This document shows, one piece after another, positions 30,409 to 38,931 of a stretch of 64,000 bases of DNA. The first letter of the stretch is position 1; every line of letters begins with the position of its first letter. Below the pieces are notes generated by a model, which had not been told where the DNA came from, did no database searches, and saw only the letters and a program-made list of their open reading frames with translations. This stretch comes from Pseudarthrobacter naphthalenicus. GTDB taxonomy: Bacteria; Actinomycetota; Actinomycetes; Actinomycetales; Micrococcaceae. Position numbers and translations under genes: made by a program. The stretch is taken from the NCBI RefSeq assembly GCF_029076445.1, contig NZ_JARESG010000013.1, positions 81,546 to 145,545 on the forward strand, read 5' to 3'.

Positions 30409-31780
30409 CCGGGCCGTCTCCGCCGGAGCTTTAAGCGCGGCACCGCCGGGTGGCCATGTCATCAAGGCCCGCCACGAATTCCGTGGCATGCGCACGGCCG
30501 AACACTATTTCACGGTGCCACTGAACCACTTCGAGCCGGCCCCGGGCGCCAGCGGTGAAGCGCCGGAGACCATCACGGTCTTCGCCCGCGAATATGTTTC
30601 CTCCAGCCACTCCGTGGCTGAGGCTGAAAGTCTTCCCTGGCTGTTGTTCCTCCAGGGCGGCCCGGGCGGCCGCGGGAACAGACTGGCCTCGCTGGGTGGC
30701 TGGAGCAAAGCGGCTGCCAGGGATTTCAGGATCCTCATGCTGGACCAGCGCGGCACCGGCCTATCGTCACCCATCGACCGGAACTCCTTGCCGGCCCGGG
30801 GAACAGCTGAGGCCCAGGCTGCCTACCTGGAAAACTTCCGCGCGGACTCCATCGTGGCCGATGCGGAACTCATCCGTGCCGCGCTCGGCTCCGGCCCCTG
30901 GTCTATTTACGGACAAAGTTATGGCGGGTTCTGCGCGCTCACGTACCTTTCATTTGCACCGGAAGGCGTCAAGGAAGCCCTCATCACCGGAGGCCTGGCG
31001 CCGCTGGACGGGCCGGCCGACGACGTCTACCGCGCCACCTTCGGGCGTGTCGCGGCACGCAACGCGGAATACTTCGGCTGGTATCCGGAGGACCGTCTGA
31101 CGGTGGAGAGGATCGCTTCGCACCTGCGCCAGGTGGCGGAGTTCCTTCCCGACGGCGGCAGGCTGACGGTTGAGCGCTTCCAGATGGTGGGCGCTTTCCT
31201 TGGCGGCAACACCCGCGTCGACGGCCTCCACTACCTCCTCGAAGGAGCCTTCACGGACACCCCGGACGGTCCCAGGCTGTCCGATGCGTTCCTGGAACAG
31301 GTACAGGGCATCGTGTCGCGCCGCAGTAATCCGCTTTATGCCCTGATGCACGAGTCCATCTACGGGCAGGGCAGGCCCACTGACTGGGCCGCGTGGCGGG
31401 TTCTGCGCGACTATCCGGAATTCCACCCCGACGCGGAGCCGCTGCTGCTGACCGGCGAGATGGTTTACCCGTGGTACTTCGAGCAGGACCCGTCGCTTGA
31501 GCCACTCCGGGACGTGGCCGAACTGCTCGCCGCCAAGCCTGACTGGAAGCCGCTGTATGACCGCAAGCGCCTGGCCGTGAACAGCGTACCTGCGGCCGCG
31601 GCTGTCTACCGGGACGATATCTACGTGGACCGTGAGCTGTCGCTGGAAACCGCGGCGGCCGTCCGGGGCCTCCAGGTGTGGGAGACCTCGGAGTTCCACC
31701 ATGACGGCATTTCTGATGACGGCGAAGCCATTTTCGGCCGTCTTTTGGGAATGGTTCGTTCGGCCGGCGGCCCCGCTTAG
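30401..31780 (+). CDS. alpha/beta hydrolase, proline iminopeptidase-like
   Basis: A 459-residue alpha/beta hydrolase of the S33 peptidase group. The oxyanion segment FLQGGPGGRGN, DQRGTGLSS (about 114-122) and the nucleophile elbow GQSYGGF (about 171-177) match proline iminopeptidases, which remove N-terminal proline from peptides. The acid and His of the triad would lie near the C-terminus (EFHHDG). GTG start inside the GNAT gene. No signal peptide is visible. Confidence 0.85.
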   Translation: MPDRAVSAGALSAAPPGGHVIKARHEFRGMRTAEHYFTVPLNHFEPAPGASGEAPETITVFAREYVSSSHSVAEAESLPWLLFLQGGPGGRGNRLASLGGWSKAAARDFRILMLDQRGTGLSSPIDRNSLPARGTAEAQAAYLENFRADSIVADAELIRAALGSGPWSIYGQSYGGFCALTYLSFAPEGVKEALITGGLAPLDGPADDVYRATFGRVAARNAEYFGWYPEDRLTVERIASHLRQVAEFLPDGGRLTVERFQMVGAFLGGNTRVDGLHYLLEGAFTDTPDGPRLSDAFLEQVQGIVSRRSNPLYALMHESIYGQGRPTDWAAWRVLRDYPEFHPDAEPLLLTGEMVYPWYFEQDPSLEPLRDVAELLAAKPDWKPLYDRKRLAVNSVPAAAAVYRDDIYVDRELSLETAAAVRGLQVWETSEFHHDGISDDGEAIFGRLLGMVRSAGGPA

Positions 31781-31892
31781 CGGCAGCGTTGGCAACCGTT
31801 TAGCTGCGGGCCTTACCGGCGGAGAGCGGGCGGGCGCGAAAAGGGCGCCGCTGGATTTGCTGCTAAGCCAAGCGCCCCCTGAGCTCGATGCT

Positions 31893-32318
31893 TCAGCTGA
31901 ATGCCACTTGCACGGGCTTGAACCTGAAAGGGCCGCCGCATCCCGGTCCGTAGGGGTGTTCCCCGGTTGACTCCGTTTCGATGGGCAAATTGCCGGCTAC
32001 GCGGCCACCGGAAGTGGCCACGGCCTCCACAAAAATCGACGTGACACTAGCAGGCGGGCTCAGGTACGGCGGGGACTGCGGAACCAGCCATTTTCCCTCC
32101 GGGTTTCTCGTCACCGGCTCAGGAGTGCATCCCTCCCCAAAGCAAGCCGCTGCTGACGCCGGCGGGGTGGAAAAGGTCAGCTCCACGTCACCCACATAGG
32201 CGTAACCGACTGCTGGACATGCCCGGCTGACCGAGGGCATGCGGCCGAGCAGGACGGCAAGTGCCAACACGGTGACAATAACGCCCGACGCAAGCAGAAG
32301 TACGCTCCGACGGTTCAT
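31893..32318 (-). CDS. hypothetical membrane-anchored protein
   Basis: A 141-residue protein I do not recognise. It starts MNRRS and has one hydrophobic segment (about 5-25) that could be an uncleaved anchor, followed by an extracellular region with four cysteines (two in ACFGEGC), suggesting disulphides. It has a clean ATG, but no strong ribosome site or operon context. About 110 bp either side of it appear to be gene-free. Confidence 0.6.
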   Translation of the reverse strand: MNRRSVLLLASGVIVTVLALAVLLGRMPSVSRACPAVGYAYVGDVELTFSTPPASAAACFGEGCTPEPVTRNPEGKWLVPQSPPYLSPPASVTSIFVEAVATSGGRVAGNLPIETESTGEHPYGPGCGGPFRFKPVQVAFS

Positions 32319-32471
32319 ACCGCGAGCCTAAACCCGTCAGGCATCGGGAGTCTCGCCATGGCGGACTCCGTTATACAAGGTTCACCGCTGCTTGTGAGCA
32401 ACCCGTTGCGGTCATGTCCGAGTGTGCCTGGCAGGGTGCAATGCGGACAAGGCCGCATACCTGTGGGCCAG

Positions 32472-32840
32472 CTACTTTAGGGCCGCGGATTCCCGAGTCT
32501 CGTAGCTGAGGTTGCTGAATTCCTCGTCCAACTCATTCACCTGGATGAGGTATCCATCCGGGTCCTGGACAGTGAGATACCGGCCGAAGTTTTCGTCCAT
32601 GATCTCTGATGGCACGTAACCGGCGTCTCGAAGGCGCTTGGCGGTGTTCTCCAGATTCTCGTCAGTTGTGAATTGCAGTTCCACGGCTCCCGCATCGACG
32701 TTTCTGGTTTGAGCTTCGGCGATGTGGAGGCCCAGCTGACCGCCGTCGCCGCGCATGTCCGCCCAGGTTCCGCTTGTTGCTGCAGCATTCTCGTTCAGCC
32801 CGAGCGTGGAATAGAACTTGTTTGCGAACTCGATGTTCAC
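32472..32840 (-). CDS. VOC (glyoxalase/bleomycin-resistance) family protein, 5' end uncertain
   Basis: A 122-residue vicinal-oxygen-chelate protein with paired beta-alpha-beta units: IEFANKFYSTLGL, VELQFTT, and a C-terminal DPDGYLIQVNE that carries the usual last metal Glu. The GTG at 32840 (after AAGGGG) leaves out most of the first beta strand. The frame continues upstream as LLSFFLKGVN, which looks like that strand but has only CTG codons as possible starts and runs into the terC terminator. Either a CTG start, a truncated 5' end, or an expendable first strand. Confidence 0.65.
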   Translation of the reverse strand: MNIEFANKFYSTLGLNENAAATSGTWADMRGDGGQLGLHIAEAQTRNVDAGAVELQFTTDENLENTAKRLRDAGYVPSEIMDENFGRYLTVQDPDGYLIQVNELDEEFSNLSYETRESAALK

Positions 32841-32857
32841 CCCCTTCAGGAAAAAGG

Positions 32858-32895
32858 ACAGCAGCCCCGGCCGCGGGGGCGGCCGGGACTGCTGT
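32858..32895 (-). terminator. terC terminator
   Basis: A 17-position stem with a single C-A mismatch (32858-32874 with 32879-32895) and a GGGG loop in DNA plus-strand terms, followed on the minus strand by TCCTTTTTCC. It lies 24 bp downstream of the terC stop: a good Rho-independent terminator. Confidence 0.85.
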
Positions 32896-32918
32896 GACGT
32901 AGGAGGTGGGCGCCGGGC

Positions 32919-33947
32919 CTACTCGGAGTCGCTGAGGCTCCTTCTGGCGTCTTCTTCCAGGCGGGGGTCCACGGGGGACGCTTCAGCTTTGGAGCTCATC
33001 AGGCTTGCTATCACAGCAACGATGATGGTGCCCACGATCACGGCAAGGGAGACAAACGTGGGGATCTCCGGAGCCCATTCGATGTGGTTGCCACCGTTGA
33101 TGAACGGCAGTTCGTTCACGTGCATGGCGTGCAGCACGAGCTTCACTCCGATGAACGCCAGAATGAAGGACAAAGCATGCTTCAGGTAGATCAGGCGGTT
33201 CATCAGGCCACCCAGCAGGAAGTAGAGCTGGCGGAGGCCCATCAGGGCGAACAGGTTGGCGGTGAACACGATGAACGGGCTCTGGGTGAGGCCGAAGATC
33301 GCCGGAATGGAGTCCACGGCGAAGAGCAGGTCGGTCAGGCCGATGGTGACGAACACCACCAGCATGGGGGTGAAGACTTTCTTCCCGTCCACCGTGGTAC
33401 GCAGCTTCCCTTCGTCGAATTTCTCCGACATGGGGATGACTTTGCGGATTTGGGCGATGAGCGGGTTTTCCTTGTCCTCCTCGTCCTCGCCTTCGTCCTG
33501 CGCCTGCTTCCAGGCGGTCCAGAGCAGGAAGGCCCCAAAGATATAGAAGACCCAGCTGAACTGTTCGATCACGATCGCGCCGAGGAGGATGAAGATGCCT
33601 CGCAGGATCAGGGCAATGATGATGCCCACCATCAACACTTCCTGCTGGTATTTCCGGGGTACGGAGAACCTGGCCATGATGATGATGAAGACAAACAGGT
33701 TGTCGATGCTGAGGCTGTACTCTGTGACCCAGCCCGCCACGAACTGGCCACCGAATTCTGCGTTGGTGAACGCGAACATCGCACCGGCAAAGACCAGGGC
33801 CAGGCTGACGTAGAAGGCCACCCACAGGCCGGCTTCCTTCATCGATGGTTCGTGGGGACGCCGGACAACGAGGAGAAGGTCAAGGAGAATGATCAGGCCG
33901 AGGACGACAAAGGAGCCGACCTCAAACCACACAGGCAAATCAAGCAC
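32919..33947 (-). CDS. TerC-family integral membrane protein (probable manganese exporter)
   Basis: A 342-residue polytopic membrane protein with about nine segments. The TerC signature SIDNLFVF (residues about 79-86) and LLFAVDSIPAIFGLT (about 205-219) contain the paired acidic ligands. An acidic cytoplasmic loop (DEGEDEEDKEN) separates the halves. Members under yybP-ykoY control export Mn(II). The start is GTG at 33947 with GAAAGG upstream. The Mn riboswitch upstream supports the metal assignment. Confidence 0.9.
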   Translation of the reverse strand: MLDLPVWFEVGSFVVLGLIILLDLLLVVRRPHEPSMKEAGLWVAFYVSLALVFAGAMFAFTNAEFGGQFVAGWVTEYSLSIDNLFVFIIIMARFSVPRKYQQEVLMVGIIIALILRGIFILLGAIVIEQFSWVFYIFGAFLLWTAWKQAQDEGEDEEDKENPLIAQIRKVIPMSEKFDEGKLRTTVDGKKVFTPMLVVFVTIGLTDLLFAVDSIPAIFGLTQSPFIVFTANLFALMGLRQLYFLLGGLMNRLIYLKHALSFILAFIGVKLVLHAMHVNELPFINGGNHIEWAPEIPTFVSLAVIVGTIIVAVIASLMSSKAEASPVDPRLEEDARRSLSDSE

Positions 33948-33979
33948 GGGTAGCCTTTCGCAGGGTACAGAGAAATGGT

Positions 33980-34094
33980 GTAAGTCTCTCCGGCCTGCCT
34001 GTGCACTTGGTGCTGAATTGGCGGACCCGCTACGCCCGGCCAGGCAACCATGCCTCGCGTGTTGACGATCGTAGCACTTGGGATACTCCCCTAC
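33980..34094 (-). ncRNA. yybP-ykoY (manganese) riboswitch upstream of terC
   Basis: On the minus strand the element starts GTAGG, then the family hallmark GGGGAGTA (34084-34091), then the central block CGTCAACA and a GGCCGGGCGTAGCGGG segment. It ends GGAGAGA followed by CTTAC. The first and last five bases (34090-34094 and 33980-33984) pair as P1. Placed 33 bp upstream of a terC start, this fits the Mn(II)-sensing yybP-ykoY class, which turns on exporters when Mn is high. Assignment is by motif recognition, not a covariance search. Confidence 0.8.
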
Positions 34095-34171
34095 GTGCCG
34101 TTAACTCTACCGCAGGCACACACCAGCGACGGACGAAGTCTGCATATGATGCGGGTGAGCTTCAGACGGTC

Positions 34172-36271
34172 CTATGCGTGACCGGCCGCCTGCATTTGGC
34201 GGAGTTCCTTCTTCAGCTCACTGACCTCGTCCCGGATCCTCGCGGCCACCTCGAACTGCAGTTCGGCGGCCGCACCGTGCATCTGCTCGGTGAGCTGCTC
34301 GATCAGACCCACGAGGTCTTCTGCCGGGGCCGCAGCGAGCCCGTCCTTGCGGACCTGGGCTGCGCCCTTGGCCGCAGACTTCCCGCGCTTGGCGCCCTTG
34401 GCCAGGCGGTTGTTGTTCAGCAGCTCCTGGGTATCGGCGTCTTCCTTGGCCAGCTGGTCGGTGATGTCGGCGATCTTCTTCCGCAGCGGCTGCGGATCGA
34501 TCCCCTTTTCCGTGTTGTACGCCACCTGGATGGCACGGCGCCGGTTGGTCTCGTCGATGGCGTGGGCCATGGAATCGGTGATGCGGTCCGCATACATGTG
34601 GACCTGTCCGGAGACGTTTCGGGCAGCACGGCCGATGGTCTGGATCAGGGACGTGGAGGACCGCAGGAAGCCTTCCTTGTCCGCGTCCAGGATGCTCACC
34701 AGCGAGACCTCGGGCAGGTCGAGGCCTTCGCGGAGAAGGTTGATGCCCACCAGCACGTCGAAAACGCCCATCCGCAGTTCGCGGAGCAGTTCAACCCGGC
34801 GGAGCGTATCGACGTCGGAGTGCAGGTATTCAACTTTGATGCCGTGGCCCAGGAGGTAGTCGGTGAGGTCCTCCGCCATCCGCTTAGTCAGCGTGGTGAC
34901 CAGCACGCGTTCGTTCTTAGCCGTCCGGGTCTTGATCTCACCGAGGAGGTCATCGATCTGGCCCTTGGTGGGTTTGACCACCACCTCGGGGTCGATCAGG
35001 CCGGTGGGCCGGATGATCTGCTGCACGAAGCCGTCGGCCTTCCCGAGCTCGTACTTGCCCGGCGTGGCCGAGAGGTAGACGGTCTGGCCCACCCGTTCGA
35101 GGAATTCATCCCACTTGAGGGGGCGGTTGTCCATGGCCGAAGGCAGCCGGAAGCCGAAGTCCACCAGGTTGCGCTTGCGGGACATGTCGCCTTCGTACAT
35201 GGCGCCGATCTGCGGCACCGTGACGTGGGACTCGTCGATCACCAGCAGGAAGTCGTCCGGGAAGTAGTCCAGGAGGCAGTGCGGAGCGGTCCCCCGGGCC
35301 CGTCCGTCGATGTGCGACGAGTAGTTTTCGATGCCGTTGCAAAACCCCATCTGCTGCATCATTTCAAGGTCATAGGTGGTGCGCATCCGCAGCCGCTGGG
35401 CCTCCACCAGCTTGTTCTGGCTTTCCAGCTCCTGCAGCCGTTCTGCGAGTTCATCCTCGATCCGCTTGATGGCGCGGGCCATCCGCTCGGGTCCGGCCAC
35501 ATAGTGGGAGGCCGGGAAGACATACATTTCCTCTTCGTCCCGGATCACTTCGCCGGTCAGCGGATGCAGGGTGTGGATGTTCTCGATCTCGTCGCCGAAG
35601 AATTCGATCCGGATGGCCAGTTCCTCGTACATCGGGATGATTTCCACGGTGTCGCCACGGACCCGGAACGTGCCGCGGTGGAAGTCCATGTCATTGCGGG
35701 CGTACTGCATGGCGACGAACTTCCGGAGCAGGTCATCGCGGTTCATCTCGGCGCCCTTGCGGAGCGTGACCATTCCCGCGATGTACTCTTCCGGGGTACC
35801 CAGGCCGTAGATGCAGGACACCGTGGCAACCACGATCACGTCACGGCGGGTCAGCAGGGCATTGGTAGCGGAGTGCCGCAGCCGTTCGACTTCCTCGTTG
35901 ATGGAGGAGTCCTTCTCGATGAAGGTGTCCGTCTGCGCCACGTACGCCTCGGGCTGGTAGTAGTCGTAGTAAGAGACGAAGTACTCCACGGCGTTGTTGG
36001 GCAGCAGTTCCCGGAATTCGTTGGCCAGCTGCGCTGCGAGGGTCTTGTTCTGGACCATCACCAGGGTGGGCCGCTGGACCTGTTCGATGAGCCATGCGGT
36101 GGTGGCGCTCTTGCCGGTACCGGTGGCACCGAGCAGGACAACATCTTTTTCGCCGTTCTTGATCCGCTCCGTCAGTTCGGCGATGGCGGCGGGCTGGTCA
36201 CCGGCGGGCTGGAATTCGCTGATGACCTCGAAGGGTGCGACAACTCGGTTGATATCCTGCGCAAGGCTCAT
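34172..36271 (-). CDS. uvrB: excinuclease ABC subunit B
   Basis: A 699-residue UvrB, the damage-verifying helicase-like core of nucleotide excision repair. Walker A is [12 protein letters not shown] (residues 48-59), the beta-hairpin region includes [11 protein letters not shown], motif II is [10 protein letters not shown], and motif [11 protein letters not shown]. The C-terminal UVR motif ([17 protein letters not shown]) pairs with the one in UvrC. TAGATT, a good -10, sits so close to the ATG that transcription would start at or next to the A of the start codon, suggesting a leaderless message. Confidence 0.97.
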   Translation of the reverse strand: MSLAQDINRVVAPFEVISEFQPAGDQPAAIAELTERIKNGEKDVVLLGATGTGKSATTAWLIEQVQRPTLVMVQNKTLAAQLANEFRELLPNNAVEYFVSYYDYYQPEAYVAQTDTFIEKDSSINEEVERLRHSATNALLTRRDVIVVATVSCIYGLGTPEEYIAGMVTLRKGAEMNRDDLLRKFVAMQYARNDMDFHRGTFRVRGDTVEIIPMYEELAIRIEFFGDEIENIHTLHPLTGEVIRDEEEMYVFPASHYVAGPERMARAIKRIEDELAERLQELESQNKLVEAQRLRMRTTYDLEMMQQMGFCNGIENYSSHIDGRARGTAPHCLLDYFPDDFLLVIDESHVTVPQIGAMYEGDMSRKRNLVDFGFRLPSAMDNRPLKWDEFLERVGQTVYLSATPGKYELGKADGFVQQIIRPTGLIDPEVVVKPTKGQIDDLLGEIKTRTAKNERVLVTTLTKRMAEDLTDYLLGHGIKVEYLHSDVDTLRRVELLRELRMGVFDVLVGINLLREGLDLPEVSLVSILDADKEGFLRSSTSLIQTIGRAARNVSGQVHMYADRITDSMAHAIDETNRRRAIQVAYNTEKGIDPQPLRKKIADITDQLAKEDADTQELLNNNRLAKGAKRGKSAAKGAAQVRKDGLAAAPAEDLVGLIEQLTEQMHGAAAELQFEVAARIRDEVSELKKELRQMQAAGHA

Positions 36272-36335
36272 GCATCTAATCTACAACCGGGCACCGACAC
36301 TCAGCCCCGGATCCGTTACCGGCGAACAGTCGGGT

Positions 36336-37565
36336 TCAGGGGCGGGGACTTCCAAGGGTGTACGACGGCGGGCGCCACCCTGAGTGCGCAGCCCAGGCGT
36401 CCATTCCGGGCAGGGCAACGTCCGTGAACCACGGCTCCTTCGCCTCGGCGTAGGCGTGCGTGCCCCTGGTGCCGGCAAACTGTTTGGTCAGGGCGAGTTT
36501 GTGTTCGGCATACATGGCGGCGGCCTCGGGGTCATTCCGGAGCCAGTCGCGGAACAGCAGCGCGTAATGCCAGCCTGAGGATCCTGCCGGCCTGACGTGC
36601 ACGTTCACGGCACGGCCTGGGTCTGCATTGGCGTGGAACCGTTTCTCCCATTGCGCCGGGTCCGGCGCAGCAGGCTTCGGAGTGTCGAAATTGGCGCCCG
36701 GCACGGGCGGAAAACCCGCTGCAGCCAGCAGCGGCGCTATCCGATCGGCGACGTCAAGGCCAGTCACCGTCACTTGAAGATCGATTACGTCCTTGGCCGG
36801 CAGACCCGGAACCGCGGTGGAGCCGACGTGGTCAACGGCCAGTATGTCCGCGGGTGCGGCGGCCCTGATCCGGGCACCAAGCCTGGCGGCCTGGGCCGGC
36901 CAGTCCGCCCGTGCCGGGGACAGTACTGCCGCACCCGGCCTGGCCGCCCTGGCACCACGGCGCAGATTGTCCGCAAACGGCACCAGCCGTTCAGTCCAGA
37001 GCCGGTCCACCTGAGCCAGCAGGGCGTCCACTGTCCCGGCGTTCTCCAGGACCACGTCCGCTGCGGCCAACCGGTCAGCGCGCGTGGCCTGCGCCGCCAT
37101 CCGGGTCGCGGCCTCCTCCCGGGTCATCCCCCGGTGTTCGAGCATGCGGGCAATGCGGATGTCGTCCGGCGCGTCCACCACCAGCACCAGGTGAAAGTTG
37201 CTGCCCTGCCCCGTCTCCACCAGAAGCGGAATGTCCTGGACCACCACCGCGCCACGGGGTGCAGCGGCAATGATCCCTGCAGCGGCCTCCCGGACCAGCG
37301 GGTGAACAATGCCATTCAGCACGGCCAGGCGGGACGGATCGCCAAAAACGACAGAGCCGAGCCTGGCGCGGTCAAGCCGGCCGCCGGCGTCGAGCATGTC
37401 CGTCCCAAACGCGTCCACCACCCGCGCCAGTCCGGGCGTACCAGGCTCAACCACCTTGCGGGCCAGCGCGTCGGCATCCACCAGAGTGGCACCGAGCTCC
37501 GCCAGACGTGAGGCCACCATTGACTTCCCTGAGGCGATGCCGCCCGTCAAACCGATCTTCAGCAC
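36336..37565 (-). CDS. coaE: dephospho-CoA kinase fused to GrpB-like domain
   Basis: A 409-residue two-domain protein. Residues 1-200 are dephospho-CoA kinase, the last step of CoA synthesis, with P-loop GLTGGIASGKS (5-15) and DIPLLVE. Residues about 215-395 are a GrpB/UPF0157 domain with DHVGSTAVPGLPAKDVIDL, a nucleotidyltransferase-like fold. The same fusion is known in mycobacterial CoaE, where the second domain helps folding of the first. It lies 64 bp upstream of uvrB on the same strand. Confidence 0.93.
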   Translation of the reverse strand: MLKIGLTGGIASGKSMVASRLAELGATLVDADALARKVVEPGTPGLARVVDAFGTDMLDAGGRLDRARLGSVVFGDPSRLAVLNGIVHPLVREAAAGIIAAAPRGAVVVQDIPLLVETGQGSNFHLVLVVDAPDDIRIARMLEHRGMTREEAATRMAAQATRADRLAAADVVLENAGTVDALLAQVDRLWTERLVPFADNLRRGARAARPGAAVLSPARADWPAQAARLGARIRAAAPADILAVDHVGSTAVPGLPAKDVIDLQVTVTGLDVADRIAPLLAAAGFPPVPGANFDTPKPAAPDPAQWEKRFHANADPGRAVNVHVRPAGSSGWHYALLFRDWLRNDPEAAAMYAEHKLALTKQFAGTRGTHAYAEAKEPWFTDVALPGMDAWAAHSGWRPPSYTLGSPRP

Positions 37566-37635
37566 TTCAACAGCCTAGTCCCCGCTGGGAACCCCGGCAG
37601 CGTGGCCCCACCCGCTGCTGCCCTAGACTGGGGCG

Positions 37636-38331
37636 GTGCAAGAGCAGGAGCAGGAGAGCCGGATAACCTCGTATACCGCCCTCGCGGCTGGTCCGGATTT
37701 CCGGCACGACATCGAAATCAAACGGTCCCGTTTCATCACCGTGCTGCGCCGCGCGGACACCGAGGATGCGGCCCGAGACCTGGTGGCAGGCCTGCGGCGC
37801 GAATTCCACGATGCCCGCCACCACTGCTCAGCCTTTGTCATCGGACCGGACCGGGACATCCAGCGGTCCAATGACGACGGCGAACCCTCCGGCACCGCGG
37901 GCATTCCGATGCTTGAGGCGATCCTCAAACGCGAGACCGTACCGGGGGTGACCGACCTCAGCGACGTCAGCGCCGTCGTCGTCCGTTATTTCGGCGGCAT
38001 CCTGCTTGGCGCGGGCGGCCTGGTCCGGGCCTATTCCGAATCGGTGTCCGCCGCCCTCGACCGGGCACCGCTGGTCCGGCGACGCCGGCTGCGGATCTGT
38101 TCCGCGTCCGTACCTCACTCCGCCGCGGGCAGGCTGGAAAACGATCTCCGGGCGGCAGGCTTCGTGATGGCGGAAACCACCTACGGCGCCCGCGAGACGA
38201 CCCTGCGCCTGGCCATCCCGGACAACCCGGCGGAACTTTCAGCCGCCACCGAGCGCCTCCTCTCGTTCACCGCCGGAACCGTGGAGCTCACACCCGGCGG
38301 AACGGAGTGGCTCGATGTCCCGCTCCCCTGA
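37636..38331 (+). CDS. YigZ/IMPACT family protein (UPF0029)
   Basis: A 231-residue YigZ-type protein with the IMPACT N-terminal domain: KRSRFIT, HHCSAFVIG, SNDDGEPSGTAGIPML, and VVVRYFGGILLGAGGLVRAYS, followed by a ferredoxin-like C-terminal domain. Function in bacteria is uncertain; the YigZ-YrdC family is linked to translation. GTG start. It overlaps the next GNAT gene by 17 bp. Confidence 0.9.
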   Translation: MQEQEQESRITSYTALAAGPDFRHDIEIKRSRFITVLRRADTEDAARDLVAGLRREFHDARHHCSAFVIGPDRDIQRSNDDGEPSGTAGIPMLEAILKRETVPGVTDLSDVSAVVVRYFGGILLGAGGLVRAYSESVSAALDRAPLVRRRRLRICSASVPHSAAGRLENDLRAAGFVMAETTYGARETTLRLAIPDNPAELSAATERLLSFTAGTVELTPGGTEWLDVPLP

Positions 38332-38815
38332 AGTCCACCTGGCCGACGTGGATGAGCCCCTGCTGGAGAAGCTGCTGGACCTCGCCCAAAGGGATGCGGC
38401 GGCGGACGAAGTCACCCCGCCGCTCGGCGCCGGAACCGGCTGGAACGCTGAGCGCGTGCAGTGGTTCCGGGCGTACCACCGCGCGGCGGCGAAGGGGGTG
38501 GATGGACCGGCGGGCGAACAGACCTGGGCTGTGTTGTGCGGTGGAGATCCCGCGGGTTCAATCCGCCTGAAACGAACAGCGGACCCGGGTACCGCAGAGA
38601 CAGGCATTTGGCTGGGCCGGAGCTTCCGCGGCCAGCGCATCGGCACTGTCGCCCTCCAACTGATCCTGGCAGAAGCCAGCCGCGCAGGCCTGCGGCGCAT
38701 CGTGGCGCATACAACGGCCGGGAATGCCGGTGCTCAACGTCTGCTCACTGCCGCGGGCGCGGTACTGACTTACGACGACGACGACGACGCGGTGAGTGCC
38801 GCCGTCGACCTCTAA
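38315..38815 (+). CDS. GNAT-family N-acetyltransferase
   Basis: A 166-residue acetyltransferase with the ETGIWLGRSFRGQRIG acetyl-CoA block (about residues 94-109) and the GNAGAQRLLTAAGA segment typical of RimJ/RimL-like enzymes. The C-terminus carries an unusual Asp run (DDDDD) encoded by repeated GAC. It overlaps the YigZ gene and faces rpsA across a shared palindromic terminator. Acceptor unknown. Confidence 0.8.
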   Translation: MSRSPEVHLADVDEPLLEKLLDLAQRDAAADEVTPPLGAGTGWNAERVQWFRAYHRAAAKGVDGPAGEQTWAVLCGGDPAGSIRLKRTADPGTAETGIWLGRSFRGQRIGTVALQLILAEASRAGLRRIVAHTTAGNAGAQRLLTAAGAVLTYDDDDDAVSAAVDL

Positions 38816-38863
38816 CGCGCGATCCGGCCGGTGCCACCCAAGGTTAGACACCGTCTGGGGTTA

Positions 38864-38903
38864 AACACCGCGGGCCCCTGCAATTGCAGGGGCCCGCGGT
38901 GTT
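38864..38903. terminator. bidirectional terminator between GNAT gene and rpsA
   Basis: A perfect 40-bp palindrome centred between 38883 and 38884 (arm AACACCGCGGGCCCCTGCAA). It is placed 49 bp after the plus-strand GNAT stop and 29 bp after the rpsA stop, so it can end both transcripts. The arms are very GC-rich and there is no long U-run on either side. Confidence 0.8.
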
Positions 38904-38931
38904 GGCCCGGGAAGTCCCGGGCCGGTGGCAA

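Noticed and set aside
36318..36345. Possible LexA box near uvrB (CGAAC...GTTC)
   Set aside because: The half-sites are 6 bp apart instead of 4 and the outer T/A bases are missing, and it lies by the end of coaE rather than at the uvrB promoter.
34001..36427. Plus-strand ORF of 808 codons opposite uvrB
   Set aside because: Shadow of uvrB; it also runs through the riboswitch and an intergenic gap, with no recognisable domain.
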